A stretch of DNA of 64,000 nucleotides from positions 62,001-126,000 of the forward strand of contig CANQQZ010000005.1 in the NCBI GenBank assembly GCA_947626135.1. The letters are read 5' to 3'. The stretch is from an uncultured Clostridia bacterium (GTDB lineage Bacteria; Bacillota; Clostridia; UBA1381). The notes under the pieces were generated by a model. It worked only from the letters and a program-made list of their open reading frames with translations. It had not been told where the DNA came from and made no database searches. Shown piece after piece: positions 17,832-28,694 of the stretch; position 1 is the first letter of the stretch, and every line of letters begins with the position of its first letter. The translations under genes and the position numbers were made by a program.

Positions 17832-20800
17832 ATGAACTATTCGATATTCAGAAAAGCGGCTGAATTTATTTTGCAGCACCGCAGACACAGACGCTGGTTC
17901 AGAGTTGTCACAAGTCTTGCTATGGTTGTTGTTTTCATAACCACATATCTGCTCATTCTTCCGGCTATTACGATTGAAAGAAGCGCGGTATGCGGTATGG
18001 AGGAGCATATTCATACCGAATCCTGCTATGAGGTATACGAGGAGCTTGTCTGCGGTCTTGACGGCGACGAGGAGCACGTTCATGACAGCGGATGCTATGA
18101 TACGTTTGAAGAGCTTGTCTGCGGCATGGAGGAGCATATCCATGACGACAGCTGTTTTGAACAGGAGGAGGAACCGGAGGACATTCCGGACGCGGAGGAG
18201 GAGCCGATTGGTGAGGACGAACCGGACGATTCATTTTCCGATGGGGAAATTACGGCGGGGGAGCCGGATATCGGCGATGCGCAGGACGGTGAAAGCAATG
18301 CCGCTGATGATAATCCGGCTGATGATAATCCGGACGAAGAAGAATTTCCTCAGAGCGGCGAAGATGATAAAACCGGTAAGGTAGACGATACGCCGGTAAT
18401 GACGCGGGAGCCGTCTGAGATGGAAAGCGATCCGTCGGAGGAACCGTCTGAGGCTGAGCCGACAGGTGAGCCTGCCGCGGAGGAACCGGTACCGGAGCCT
18501 TCAAGGGGCGCGCAGGAGGACTCTGAACCGACGGCAGCGGCGCCGCCCATACCGGCGCAGACCGTGCCGGATATTCCCGAGAAGGAAACGAAGCCTTCCG
18601 CCGGTATAGCGGACGGCGGCGTTGTAGCGCCCAATTCTCAAAGTGCCGGCGGAGGTACGGCGGGAGGTACGGAAACGGAAAAGCCGAATGCTGCCGCAAG
18701 CGCCGTTCCCACCTTGAACACGCCGGAGGCGACGGAGGATCCCGAGCCGCTCGTGTCGGCAACCCTGCCGCCGGAGGGAGAACCGACGCCGGAGGTTACG
18801 CCGAGAAAGCGCCGCTGCGGAATCGACGAGCATGCGCATGACGATAATTGCTTTGATATTTACGGGAACCTTGTATGCGGAATACCCGTGCACAGGCATA
18901 ACGAATACTGCTTCGGTCCCGTTTTGAATACGAAATCGGATGATTCGGATATCCGGCTTATGAGCGCGGATATTATGCCTGTGAGCACAGATTATTCAAT
19001 CGGCGGTGCGGATTACTCGTTTAAGCTTAAAGCGGACGCGTCGTATTCCCTGACGATTACGTATAAGGGCAGCGGAGCGCTTACCGTTCCGAGTAATTTC
19101 ATGGCGGCAAACAAAGATGCCGCTCCGTACCGTATGCTGCTGAAGGAAATTATTATTAACACCGATTCGCCGACCGTTAATTTCGGCGAATGGGCGTTTG
19201 ACAGCTGTGTGGCTCTGGAAAAGGTCACGGTTCCGTCGGGAGTGACATTGAATATAAACGGCGGCGCATTCAGCAACTGTATCAATCTGTCCGAATTTAA
19301 TTTTGATGACGCGGATGTGAAAAATGTATACACGGCTTCGCTCACAAATATGCCTGGCGGATATTCGGTCGAACAGGGCGGAGCGTTTTACAACACAGCG
19401 TTTGAGACTTTGCACTTAGATGAAAACTGGTCCTGCATAGGCGACTATGCTTTTTACGGATGCAGAAATTTAACGGAAGCGTATTTTGAAGAGAACACGA
19501 GTATTACAGGTATCGGCATAGGCGCATTCGCGTTCTGTCCGCTGCTTGAAACAATAAATACCGAAAATCTTAAATATCCGAACGGCGTTTGGTTTTATTT
19601 CAACGATACGGCAAAGGGCGGAACATTCCAGGGCTGTTCAAGCCTCAGGGAGATAACCTTACCGCCGGGAGCCGTGTTTACCAGCGGTGGTTCGGCTATG
19701 TTTATGGACTGCACTTCGCTTGAAAGAGTTACCTTCGGAGAAACGAGCGGCATCAGCAGCTTTAGGATGGGAACCTTCAAAAATTGCTCAAGCCTCAAGG
19801 ATATCAATCTGACAGCGCTGACAAACCTGACAAATATAGAAAAAGAAGCGTTTATGAATTCGGGTCTTGAAACAATAACAATTCCCGCGTGCGTTGAGGT
19901 TATCAGCTACAATTTGAACGATTCCTCCGCGTTTGAAAACTGCAGGCTTCTCAGAGAGGTTATTTTCGAGGACGGAAGCAGATTAAAAAGAATCTGCACA
20001 AAGGCGTTTGCAAACTGCTCGAATCTGTCAGCCATAGATTTGTCAAACTGTACGATACTCGAGACGATAAGCGACCATACATTTGAAAACTGCAATAACC
20101 TTGAAGAGGTGACTATCCCGGCGCATCTGGACAATATAACCTCAAGCGCGTTTAACAACTGCGTAAACCTGAAGAGGATGAATATTAACTGCACGAAGCT
20201 GCAATGGGTTTCAAAAGCGAGCGTGGGTAACATCGGAAGCGACCTGAAATTAAACATAGGCGCATCGGTAGATCTTATAAACGGTGATTTTATAGATGGT
20301 CTTAACGGATATTTATCGGGTCTGACATTTGAAGGTCCCAATGAGTTTGAAATAAGCAGCGCTTCGGCTGCGACGGGGCTGCCCGAGCCGCTTAACGAGA
20401 TGGCTGTCGGCAAATACTACGTTTCTGACGCCGGAGATTTGTATAGGATTGATTCTTCGTCAGGCACTGCTGCGCTTGTATACGCCGCGGATAAGTCGAA
20501 GGTCAGCTTCGTTGTGCCGGCGGCTGTCGGAATGAACGGCGAATATCCGGTCACGGCGATAAACGCATATGCGTTTGTGGACAGCGGCGCCGTATCCGTG
20601 GATTTTGAGGATATTGATTCTATAAGCGACATTAATATATTCGCGTTCACCGGCGGACACAATATCGCATCCATAAACGGGGAATCCACCGTCGAGGGCG
20701 TTAAGAATATGTTTGCAGAGCATGGACTTACGGTGCCGGACAGCGCGCTTTCCGATACGGCGCTCGGCGGAGCAAGCGGTGATTTTGAGGGCAATAAAAT

Positions 20801-23800
20801 CACGAGAGCAAACGGGGACAGCATAAATCTTAACGACGGCGAATTTACAGTAACAAATTCTGCTGATTCCTTCCTCACGGGAGAAATTGATAATTTTACC
20901 GTTAACGTATCGGAAAGAGGTCAGAAGAATGTGTACAGGTTATATTTTGAAGCGGACAGCAGCTGCGAATTCACCGATAATGTGTACAATGTCAGCGGCG
21001 TGCCGTTCACATTCCATCGCGTGGAGGGTACAAACTATTGCTATTACGAAATAGGACCGAGCACCGAGGGGCAAGCCGTGCCTATAAACGTCACGTTCCA
21101 GTATTTAAACGGTGACGCCGACGGCAAGTATGTGCGCGTATGGGCGGCGGGAGCGACAAAGGATTTCTGGGATTCGCATCCTGAATACAACAACGCTATT
21201 ATATATCCAACGGATGAAATCGAGGGAATAGAGACAGACGGGAACTATTTCGAGCCCGAATGGCATACGCAGGCATATCCTTATGAGATTAAAAAAACAT
21301 ATAATTCGCGCGGCGAGCAGTATATACAGATGAACGACGACGGCACGTATACGCTCGGAGGTCTTAAATACTGGATAAGATTTGAGGGTGAAAATCAGGA
21401 GTATCTTGACACAACGAGAGAATACGGAGCGGATTATGTTCATCATGTAGTGTATTCCGATACTCTTAAGCTCCCGAAGGGTCTGTCGTGGAGAAATGGC
21501 ATAGCCGAGGCTGTGGAAAAAGGCGACTATTACTCGGAACGCGCGGGGAATGACGAGAATATTTACATTAACGTTGACGGAAAAGCATATTTGCTCGCGA
21601 CGCTCAATACACCCAACCTGAATGTTACGGGAACAGCCGTAAGGGTGGGAGAGGACGGCGAAATTACCGTTGAATGGACGATAACCTCGCCGCATGCCTC
21701 AAACAGTATGGAAATTAAAAACTCCACGCAGAATATTATATTCGGACCGGAGGTAATAGAATATAATGAAGAGGAATACGGCTCCGGTTCGGGCAATTTA
21801 AACTTTGACGTGAAGAATGATCTGGCGGCTGAAGAAAACTACCACTATGCCGAGCCTTTTACAAGCGAAGCCGAAGAGGCTGCGGATATTAACATAGCCG
21901 AAAACGGTAAGTTTGAGCTTTCAAAGGTACGCGCCTACAGCGATTTGATGCGCAAGGATACCGACTGGGTAAGATATATGTATTTCGGTGAGGACGCGGG
22001 ATATGTGATAACCGCGAAAAATCCGTCGCCGTTTGATTACAGCAGAGTGGATTACATTACCGATCCGCTCAGTAATCTGTACTATATCAAGCCTGAAAAT
22101 ATACAGCGCATGATTGACGAGTCGTGCGGCAATGGCAATGATTTTGAGCTCACCATAACGCATGCGTCTATGGTCGGCGATGTTATATCGGATACGGTAA
22201 GAGCCGTTGACGGGGTAACGGATGTAGAGCTGTCGAACCAAAGCTCCGGTGGACATGGCGCGAGCTATTCGGCACCTGCCGCCACGGATGAAAATGTGCT
22301 GGACAGTAACGCCGTTATCACGATAAACGCCGCGGTGGGAGAACCGGTAACACTTACCGTTTCGGGCGCGGATAATTCCGGCGCCAACGGTACATATACA
22401 ATAGGAGTCGATTACGAATCTATCGGCGAGGCTCTTAATGCGCTGGGCTTTGTTGTGACAAGATCCACCCAATATTCGTCAAAATGGTACAAGGACGGAC
22501 TTGAAGGCGGCGAGGCAGCCGAGTTTTACGTGTATTCCACCTTCAAGGATTCATTTATGATGCTTGCCGGCGGCACGGTCGACTATAAGAAAGGCGATAA
22601 TGAGATTTATTACGGAAACAGTATGGCAGCCGAAGGTATTCAGAATATACGCGAAACGGTAAGTCATAACTATGCTTATGCGTATGATGACAGCGGAGCT
22701 GAGGTTGCCCGCGCGGAGGTGGAACCGTTTATTGACGGCGGTCCGATATCGGTTTACGGAGTAAAGCCCGAAATAAGCGTCCAAAAGGATTCCAAAGTAA
22801 ACGGAGAAGATTTTAGCGGCGATACGAACTTAGTGGATAACGATGTTATAGATTATTCGGTGGAAATTGAGCATATCGGCAACGGAACATATAAAACGCT
22901 TCCCGTGGCAGATGTTATGGACGGTACCCAGGTGCTGCTCGCGCCTGTGGACGATAACGCGGATGCTTTGTGGAACAGCGGTCTTGAGGTGTTTACGGAC
23001 GAGGACGGAGTTCGTTATTACAAGCTTACCCCTCCGGACAGCATGGGCGAATCCCGCGTGTATGAGGGCGTATGGTTCGGCGATTATTTTGCCGACAGCG
23101 TTACCGTTACTCGTACAAGCGATAAAAATATAAATACCGTTACAAAGTGGTATTTCAAGGATACCATTGAAGGCGAATATAATATTAAAATTCCGTATAA
23201 GGCGCTGTTTAACGCGAGCGAATTCGGCGACGGCAGCGGACAGCGTTCGGACGCTCAGAATATGGTATATCTGAACGACCGCAACGCGCACAGACTTTAT
23301 GATTACAAGGGCACGTCCTCGTTCGGATTTAAATTTGATAAAAACATAGTGAACGAGAGGGGAGCGCGTCCGGCGTTTGACGAGCTTGACGAGGATAAGT
23401 TTTCGAGAGTAAGCCGCGGCGACAGCGTTACCTACCGTCTGGAGCTTACGGGAGCGACTCAGGATATCGCCGTTACCGGCAATGACTTGTACGATAAGCT
23501 TCCGTATACAGCATCGGCGTTTGAATGGGGAGCGGATAATCTGTCCGTTGAGTATGTCGCTTCCGGCATTGATATGACGCTCAACGGCAAGCCGGTGACG
23601 GCGGAGGGACTGACGGGCGGCGAATATTCGCTGACGACGGTTAATCCCGAGACGAGCAATGATGACGATAAGGGACAGCAGTATATAAAGTGGAACGGTG
23701 ATTGGAATATTACGCTCAAGCACGGCGGGACCCTGTATATTTATGTTACGCTTACATTCCCGGAGGGAGATGAGTGGGACAGCTATATCAGTACCCAGCA

Positions 23801-26800
23801 GTCCGAAATGCTCGAGAATGTGTTCTACACGTTTAATTTCCCAAAACGCGTAACGCATCAGCTTTCCGATACGGGACTTGCGTTTTTACAGAAGGGTGTC
23901 TATGAAATAGGCACATACTACAACAAAAGTGACGGCAATCCGGGATCGTATTTTATTGGCAGCGATAGATTTACATATCCGAGCAGTGTGCATACCACCT
24001 CGGGCGGCAAACGAATGAGAAACGGCATGGTAGCGTATTATCTGACCGTGCGCAACAGTTCAAATTCGCGTATGTATTTGAACAAAATTTACGATAAGCT
24101 GCCGAAGGGATTTGAATTTCACGCGCTCAGGAGCAATCCCGAGGGCGACAGAAACTCATGGTCCGGCGTCGGCTGCGTAAGAAACGCGTATAAGGAAAAC
24201 TGCAATATGTTTGACAGCTCGAGCTCGCACAAAACGGTGGTTACCGTGGAATCCGCGAATCCTTCGCTCAGCGCGAATCAGGCGTATAACAGCGCGAGCG
24301 TGTATCTGAATAAAACGGATATGGTAGACGGCTGTCAGATGCTGGAATTTGAGATTAGAACTACAAAGAATACCCAGTTTTCGGGTTATGATGAGCTGAG
24401 CGGTTATTATTACCTTGAGCCGGGTGCGTATATCCAGTTTGCATACGAGTGCCTTACGGGCTACGAGGAGGATACCGAGATCATCTCTCACAACGCGGCG
24501 GCTATGGAGCTTATAACTCTCGGTCAGGATTATGAGCTTGATACGGAGTCTATCGTGCATGTTTCGGATTATAACGGACGTACTCCGAATAACGACGGCG
24601 AAAGATATATCTGGGATGGCAGCACGGCGGCAGCAAACGGCTTTGCGGTGGAAAACGCCGACTCAAAGTGGCTTGCGTCCACAGTCGATGTTTACAGAGG
24701 CAGCGATGTTGTGCCGGGCATAACAAAGACCGTTGACAAGCAAAATATAACCAGGGCGGAGACCGCGAACTGGACAATAACCGCGTATAATGACGGCACG
24801 ACCGACATGACTGACTATACAATAACGGATACGATTGACGCGCCGCAGCATTTGCAGGGCACAATGACGTATCATATGTATACGTCCGACTCGTTCGGTA
24901 TCAATTATTCCGGTACGGGAAATACCAATACGGGAAATACCACAAAAACCGTTTCAAAGGCGGGCGACAATTATCTGCTTAAATTTGCCAACAGCTACAA
25001 CTATAACGACCCGACGCAGGATTATATTACAATTACGACAAACAGCAATGAAACAGTTGCATGCACGCTGAATCCTGACAGTGCCAATTACGGAATAGAG
25101 CACCGTATGAATTTTACTTTGCTGTACGAAAACGTTACGGCGAAGGATGTTCCGGCGTATGTGTCTGTTGTGCGCAGTTCGGAGCCTCAAAACGCGTTTG
25201 CGGGTACGGAAACAATTAAAATCCGTTTCGAGGATCCGAGATGGTCAATTCCGGGCAATTCATATCTGGTTCTCGGCGTGCAGACCTCGAATATAACAGG
25301 ACGCTATGCGGCGATGCCGGCGATATACAATAACGCCGTATTCACTCCGAACGATGACGATTACGACGAGGGTCTTGTAACGAAGGGAGAGAATATAAGG
25401 AACGAGGACGGCGATAACGCCGGAGTTACAGCGTCGTCATATGTTTCGGTGGATATAAGCTATCCGACGGATTCCCTTAAGAAGATAATTCAGAAGGATA
25501 ATCCGGCGAATCATGCGACGAGCAGCAGCGCGAGCACAAAGATACTGCTTCCGTCGAGGGACAGCGTTGTAACATATATGCTTCAGGTTAACAGCTCCGT
25601 AACGAAGGATATGAAGAAGCTTGTGCTTATAGATAACCTTCCCGAGAAAAATGACGAGGTGACAATCTCGTCCGGAGTACCGCGCGGCAGTCAGTTTAAA
25701 ATGAGTCTGTGCGAAAACCCGAACTTTACGCTTACGGCGCGGCAGATGATGGTGGATGAAAGCGGCGTTCCGCAGCTTGACGGCTCAGGAAATCAGATAA
25801 CGAGGGATTACGTTATACCCGCGGATAAGGTGAAGGTTCAGTACAGCAAAAAGGTTGATTTTGATAATCAGGACTGGAGCGGCAATAATGAAAGCGACTG
25901 GACAACGATTGACAATTATACAAGCCTTACGTCGGAGCAGCTTGAAAACGCCCGCTCGCTGAGGGTTTTGATAGACGATGTAATACCGAAAAACTCCGTA
26001 ATATCGTTCAGCTTTGACGCGATAACGGACAAAAGCTCCGAAAACCAGGCGGCGCCGGGTGAAACGGCATGGAACAGCTTCGGTTATCAATATGTGATTG
26101 AGGATGACGACGGAATGGATCAAAGTCTGTTCGCCGCGCCGCTTAAGGTCGGAGCCACAATGGCGTCGGTGCCGTATCTGCAAAAGAAGCTTATCAATTC
26201 AAGGGGCGAGGAGGTTATCGCCGATAAGGACAGAACCTTCGGATTTGTAATTTATGAGGGCGAGCCGATCAACTTCTCATCATACACTAAGGAGCAGGTT
26301 TTGGGTACACTGCTTCTCGGTAACGGCAGGAAGGCTACATATGTGGAGCTGACGGTTAAGCAGGGAGAGTCGATATCGGACAGAATCCCGATGAGCGGGC
26401 TGAAGCAATATGCGTTCCGGGGCTCCTACAATCCGACTGACACGGATTGGCAATGGGAGTTTACGGTGGACAGCGAGACGGGAAGCGTAATTCCCGGAAC
26501 CTACAGCATTGTTGAGGTCGACGCGAACGACGATTACGAATATTCCTCGACCGCGTTCGGCTCTAAGGTGACCAAAATCCGAAATTCATCGTTTGAGTAT
26601 AATCCGGGCTCGAATCTATATATCCGTTATACGGATGAACGCAGCAATTGGGGAATAAGGATTGCAAAGATGGATGACGCTGAGAGCCGGCTCCCCGGCG
26701 CGCTGTTCGGCTTGTATTCTCCGAATGCAGGCGAGCGGATGCTTGAGGATGATGTGCGCAGAGTGCTCACGGCGGCAAGGGTGCCTTCGTCTCATATTCC

Positions 26801-27197
26801 CGATTACGAGATTGACGAGCTTACGGATAAGATGACAATATCGGTAAAGGGCGAAACATATTACCTGACAAAGCTTGCCGTGACCGGTTCAAACGGGCAG
26901 ATTTCATGGGCGGATACGCTTGTGGGAGACAAATATATCCTGACGGAGCTTCGCCCGCCCGACGGATATTATATAGATAAATCCGCTTCGGATTATACGG
27001 AGTACAGAGAGATTTTATATAACGCCTCTGAGATGATGCAGGAATTTACCTATACCAACATTGCGGGCAGCGAGCTTCCCGCTACGGGTGGCTCCGGAAT
27101 GGAAAATGCCGTTAAGCTTCTGGGAATAATGCTTATGGCATTTGCCGTTATGATATGCGGAGGAAGAATGCTCAGGAAACGTATTAAATGGATGTAA
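17832..27197 (+). CDS. Giant LPATG-anchored adhesin with Cys/His repeats, leucine-rich repeats and DUF11-like domains
   Basis: A 3121-residue surface protein. The N-terminus has a basic stretch (HRRHRRWFR) and a membrane-type export signal (about 24-47). Three Cys/His-rich repeats (about 54-108, e.g. CGMEEHIHTESCY) follow, then an acidic Pro/Glu/Ser linker (110-325), then two more repeats (from residue 329, CGIDEHAHDDNCF and CGIPVHRHNEYCF). BspA-type leucine-rich repeats fill about 440-810, with a further LRR-like stretch near 870-945. Between about 1650 and 2650 at least five DUF11-like modules recur (YxLxVxN followed by DxLP). Near 2790 a pilin-linker-like module appears and near 2950 a SpaA/Cna-B module with LTELRPPDGYY. 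LPATG at 3082-3086, a hydrophobic helix and RKRIKWM end the protein. It is the last gene of the operon. Its role is probably adhesion; the ligand is unknown. Confidence 0.92.
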   Translation: MNYSIFRKAAEFILQHRRHRRWFRVVTSLAMVVVFITTYLLILPAITIERSAVCGMEEHIHTESCYEVYEELVCGLDGDEEHVHDSGCYDTFEELVCGMEEHIHDDSCFEQEEEPEDIPDAEEEPIGEDEPDDSFSDGEITAGEPDIGDAQDGESNAADDNPADDNPDEEEFPQSGEDDKTGKVDDTPVMTREPSEMESDPSEEPSEAEPTGEPAAEEPVPEPSRGAQEDSEPTAAAPPIPAQTVPDIPEKETKPSAGIADGGVVAPNSQSAGGGTAGGTETEKPNAAASAVPTLNTPEATEDPEPLVSATLPPEGEPTPEVTPRKRRCGIDEHAHDDNCFDIYGNLVCGIPVHRHNEYCFGPVLNTKSDDSDIRLMSADIMPVSTDYSIGGADYSFKLKADASYSLTITYKGSGALTVPSNFMAANKDAAPYRMLLKEIIINTDSPTVNFGEWAFDSCVALEKVTVPSGVTLNINGGAFSNCINLSEFNFDDADVKNVYTASLTNMPGGYSVEQGGAFYNTAFETLHLDENWSCIGDYAFYGCRNLTEAYFEENTSITGIGIGAFAFCPLLETINTENLKYPNGVWFYFNDTAKGGTFQGCSSLREITLPPGAVFTSGGSAMFMDCTSLERVTFGETSGISSFRMGTFKNCSSLKDINLTALTNLTNIEKEAFMNSGLETITIPACVEVISYNLNDSSAFENCRLLREVIFEDGSRLKRICTKAFANCSNLSAIDLSNCTILETISDHTFENCNNLEEVTIPAHLDNITSSAFNNCVNLKRMNINCTKLQWVSKASVGNIGSDLKLNIGASVDLINGDFIDGLNGYLSGLTFEGPNEFEISSASAATGLPEPLNEMAVGKYYVSDAGDLYRIDSSSGTAALVYAADKSKVSFVVPAAVGMNGEYPVTAINAYAFVDSGAVSVDFEDIDSISDINIFAFTGGHNIASINGESTVEGVKNMFAEHGLTVPDSALSDTALGGASGDFEGNKITRANGDSINLNDGEFTVTNSADSFLTGEIDNFTVNVSERGQKNVYRLYFEADSSCEFTDNVYNVSGVPFTFHRVEGTNYCYYEIGPSTEGQAVPINVTFQYLNGDADGKYVRVWAAGATKDFWDSHPEYNNAIIYPTDEIEGIETDGNYFEPEWHTQAYPYEIKKTYNSRGEQYIQMNDDGTYTLGGLKYWIRFEGENQEYLDTTREYGADYVHHVVYSDTLKLPKGLSWRNGIAEAVEKGDYYSERAGNDENIYINVDGKAYLLATLNTPNLNVTGTAVRVGEDGEITVEWTITSPHASNSMEIKNSTQNIIFGPEVIEYNEEEYGSGSGNLNFDVKNDLAAEENYHYAEPFTSEAEEAADINIAENGKFELSKVRAYSDLMRKDTDWVRYMYFGEDAGYVITAKNPSPFDYSRVDYITDPLSNLYYIKPENIQRMIDESCGNGNDFELTITHASMVGDVISDTVRAVDGVTDVELSNQSSGGHGASYSAPAATDENVLDSNAVITINAAVGEPVTLTVSGADNSGANGTYTIGVDYESIGEALNALGFVVTRSTQYSSKWYKDGLEGGEAAEFYVYSTFKDSFMMLAGGTVDYKKGDNEIYYGNSMAAEGIQNIRETVSHNYAYAYDDSGAEVARAEVEPFIDGGPISVYGVKPEISVQKDSKVNGEDFSGDTNLVDNDVIDYSVEIEHIGNGTYKTLPVADVMDGTQVLLAPVDDNADALWNSGLEVFTDEDGVRYYKLTPPDSMGESRVYEGVWFGDYFADSVTVTRTSDKNINTVTKWYFKDTIEGEYNIKIPYKALFNASEFGDGSGQRSDAQNMVYLNDRNAHRLYDYKGTSSFGFKFDKNIVNERGARPAFDELDEDKFSRVSRGDSVTYRLELTGATQDIAVTGNDLYDKLPYTASAFEWGADNLSVEYVASGIDMTLNGKPVTAEGLTGGEYSLTTVNPETSNDDDKGQQYIKWNGDWNITLKHGGTLYIYVTLTFPEGDEWDSYISTQQSEMLENVFYTFNFPKRVTHQLSDTGLAFLQKGVYEIGTYYNKSDGNPGSYFIGSDRFTYPSSVHTTSGGKRMRNGMVAYYLTVRNSSNSRMYLNKIYDKLPKGFEFHALRSNPEGDRNSWSGVGCVRNAYKENCNMFDSSSSHKTVVTVESANPSLSANQAYNSASVYLNKTDMVDGCQMLEFEIRTTKNTQFSGYDELSGYYYLEPGAYIQFAYECLTGYEEDTEIISHNAAAMELITLGQDYELDTESIVHVSDYNGRTPNNDGERYIWDGSTAAANGFAVENADSKWLASTVDVYRGSDVVPGITKTVDKQNITRAETANWTITAYNDGTTDMTDYTITDTIDAPQHLQGTMTYHMYTSDSFGINYSGTGNTNTGNTTKTVSKAGDNYLLKFANSYNYNDPTQDYITITTNSNETVACTLNPDSANYGIEHRMNFTLLYENVTAKDVPAYVSVVRSSEPQNAFAGTETIKIRFEDPRWSIPGNSYLVLGVQTSNITGRYAAMPAIYNNAVFTPNDDDYDEGLVTKGENIRNEDGDNAGVTASSYVSVDISYPTDSLKKIIQKDNPANHATSSSASTKILLPSRDSVVTYMLQVNSSVTKDMKKLVLIDNLPEKNDEVTISSGVPRGSQFKMSLCENPNFTLTARQMMVDESGVPQLDGSGNQITRDYVIPADKVKVQYSKKVDFDNQDWSGNNESDWTTIDNYTSLTSEQLENARSLRVLIDDVIPKNSVISFSFDAITDKSSENQAAPGETAWNSFGYQYVIEDDDGMDQSLFAAPLKVGATMASVPYLQKKLINSRGEEVIADKDRTFGFVIYEGEPINFSSYTKEQVLGTLLLGNGRKATYVELTVKQGESISDRIPMSGLKQYAFRGSYNPTDTDWQWEFTVDSETGSVIPGTYSIVEVDANDDYEYSSTAFGSKVTKIRNSSFEYNPGSNLYIRYTDERSNWGIRIAKMDDAESRLPGALFGLYSPNAGERMLEDDVRRVLTAARVPSSHIPDYEIDELTDKMTISVKGETYYLTKLAVTGSNGQISWADTLVGDKYILTELRPPDGYYIDKSASDYTEYREILYNASEMMQEFTYTNIAGSELPATGGSGMENAVKLLGIMLMAFAVMICGGRMLRKRIKWM

Positions 27198-27200
27198 AAT

Positions 27201-27226
27201 AAAAACTGCGGATTTCCGCAGTTTTT
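27201..27226. terminator. Bidirectional terminator after the adhesin
   Basis: An 11-bp perfect stem (AAAAACTGCGG with its complement) and an ATTT loop, with A and T runs at both edges. It separates the convergent adhesin and mtaB genes. Confidence 0.92.
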
Positions 27227-27232
27227 ATTTTA

Positions 27233-28519
27233 TCACACGATTTCACCCATAAGCGAGACGCCGTCGGATCCAATTATTTTCACAGGCAGGATAATGCCGG
27301 AGACATCGTTTTCAGACGGCGCGGACACGGTAATGTAATTGTCCGTTTTTCCTTCGTATATGCCGTTTTCACCGCGCTCGAACAATACCGGCTCGACTGT
27401 TCCCGCAAACCGCGACAGAAATTCCGCTCGTGATTTTGCCGTTTCTTCAATCATAAGCTTACTGCGCTCGTCCTTTATGCGCGGGTCAACCTGATCGGCG
27501 CGTTTTGCCGCCGGTGTACCGCGGCGTTTGGAGTATTTGAATATATGCGCGTCAGCAAACTTAATCTTTTTCACAAATTCAAGCGACTGCGAAAATTCCG
27601 CGTCTGTTTCGCCGGGAAATCCGACCATGATATCCGTGGTGATTGCGGCTTCGGGGCGGACGGCGCGAATTTCGGACACTATTTCCGCATACCGCGCGGA
27701 TGTGTATTTTCTGTTCATGCGTTTGAGCGTTTCGTCGCAGCCGGATTGGAGCGACAGATGAAAATGGCGGCACAGCTTCCTTGAATTCCTTACGGCATCC
27801 ATAAATGCCGCGTCTATTGCCATAGGCTCTATTGACGACATTCTGACACGCTCTATTCCGTCTATTTCATCTATTTTTGCCAGAAGTCCGGCAAGATTTG
27901 TATCAGTGCCGGAGCCGTAGGACGCGACATGTATGCCGGTCAGAATGATTTCCTTAAATCCGTTTTCGGCGAGAGCTTTAATTTCAGCTATGATATCCGC
28001 TTCGGCACGGCTGCGTACAGGACCACGCGCATAGGGAATAATGCAGTAGGAGCAAAACTGCGAGCAGCCGTCCTGGATTTTTATAAACGCGCGCGTTCTG
28101 TCCTCGTAACGCGTTACGGATAGTTCTTCAAATTCGCGGCACCGCATTATATCCCTCACTCCGTTATAGGCGGAATGAGATGTCACGGATTCGACGATGC
28201 GGACTATGCCTGACCTGTCCTGAGTGCCTATTACGGCGTTAACGCCGTTTATCGACATTACGTCGTCCGCCGCTGTCTGCGCGTAGCAGCCGCAGACAGC
28301 GACTACGGCGTCGGGATTCTGCTTTTTCGCGCGGCGTATGATTTGCCTCGATTTCCGATCCGACATGCCCGTTACAGAGCATGTGTTTATTATATACACA
28401 TCCGCCTTTTCGTCATACGGGCATATTTCATATCCCGATTTTCTGAAAAGCTCCGCCATTGCTTCCGTCTCATATTGGTTTACCTTGCAGCCCAAGGTAT
28501 AAAATGCCGCTCGTTTCAT
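27233..28519 (-). CDS. mtaB: tRNA t6A37 methylthiotransferase
   Basis: Radical SAM enzyme that converts N6-threonylcarbamoyladenosine at position 37 of tRNA to its 2-methylthio derivative. The N-terminal UPF0004 domain (AAFYTLGCKVNQYE, INTCSVT, CGCYAQ) holds three cysteines for the auxiliary [4Fe-4S] cluster. The radical SAM motif CxxxCxxC is seen in DGCSQFCSYCIIPYARG near residue 150, and a TRAM-like domain ends the protein. The N-terminal TLGCKVNQYE distinguishes the MtaB group from MiaB and RimO. The ATG at 28519 has AAGGTGG five bases upstream; a GTG nine bases earlier is in frame. Length of 428 residues is normal. Single gene, divergent from the HPr-like gene. Confidence 0.96.
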   Translation of the reverse strand: MKRAAFYTLGCKVNQYETEAMAELFRKSGYEICPYDEKADVYIINTCSVTGMSDRKSRQIIRRAKKQNPDAVVAVCGCYAQTAADDVMSINGVNAVIGTQDRSGIVRIVESVTSHSAYNGVRDIMRCREFEELSVTRYEDRTRAFIKIQDGCSQFCSYCIIPYARGPVRSRAEADIIAEIKALAENGFKEIILTGIHVASYGSGTDTNLAGLLAKIDEIDGIERVRMSSIEPMAIDAAFMDAVRNSRKLCRHFHLSLQSGCDETLKRMNRKYTSARYAEIVSEIRAVRPEAAITTDIMVGFPGETDAEFSQSLEFVKKIKFADAHIFKYSKRRGTPAAKRADQVDPRIKDERSKLMIEETAKSRAEFLSRFAGTVEPVLFERGENGIYEGKTDNYITVSAPSENDVSGIILPVKIIGSDGVSLMGEIV

Positions 28520-28613
28520 ATCTGCCACCTTGCTTTATTAGTCAATTTGAATTAATATCCAATTTAAAAGTTAGCATTATTATATAAAATTTTCTTTGAA
28601 AGTTCAATACCTA

Positions 28614-28642
28614 TTGACATATACGAAAAAAAATTGTATTAT
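28614..28642 (+). promoter_or_regulatory. Promoter of the HPr-like gene
   Basis: TTGACA at 28614-28619 and TATTAT at 28637-28642 with a 17-base spacer, about 50 bases before the start codon. One of the best sigma-A matches in the window. Confidence 0.85.
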
Positions 28643-28694
28643 AGTATTGGTAAAAAATATACTATATGCCACTATAAGCAGGAGGTAACAAACA

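Noticed and set aside
22830-23858. 342-codon minus-strand open frame inside the giant adhesin gene
   Set aside because: Shadow of the adhesin coding sequence; it is basic and rich in Ile/Arg, with no start signal or recognisable domain.
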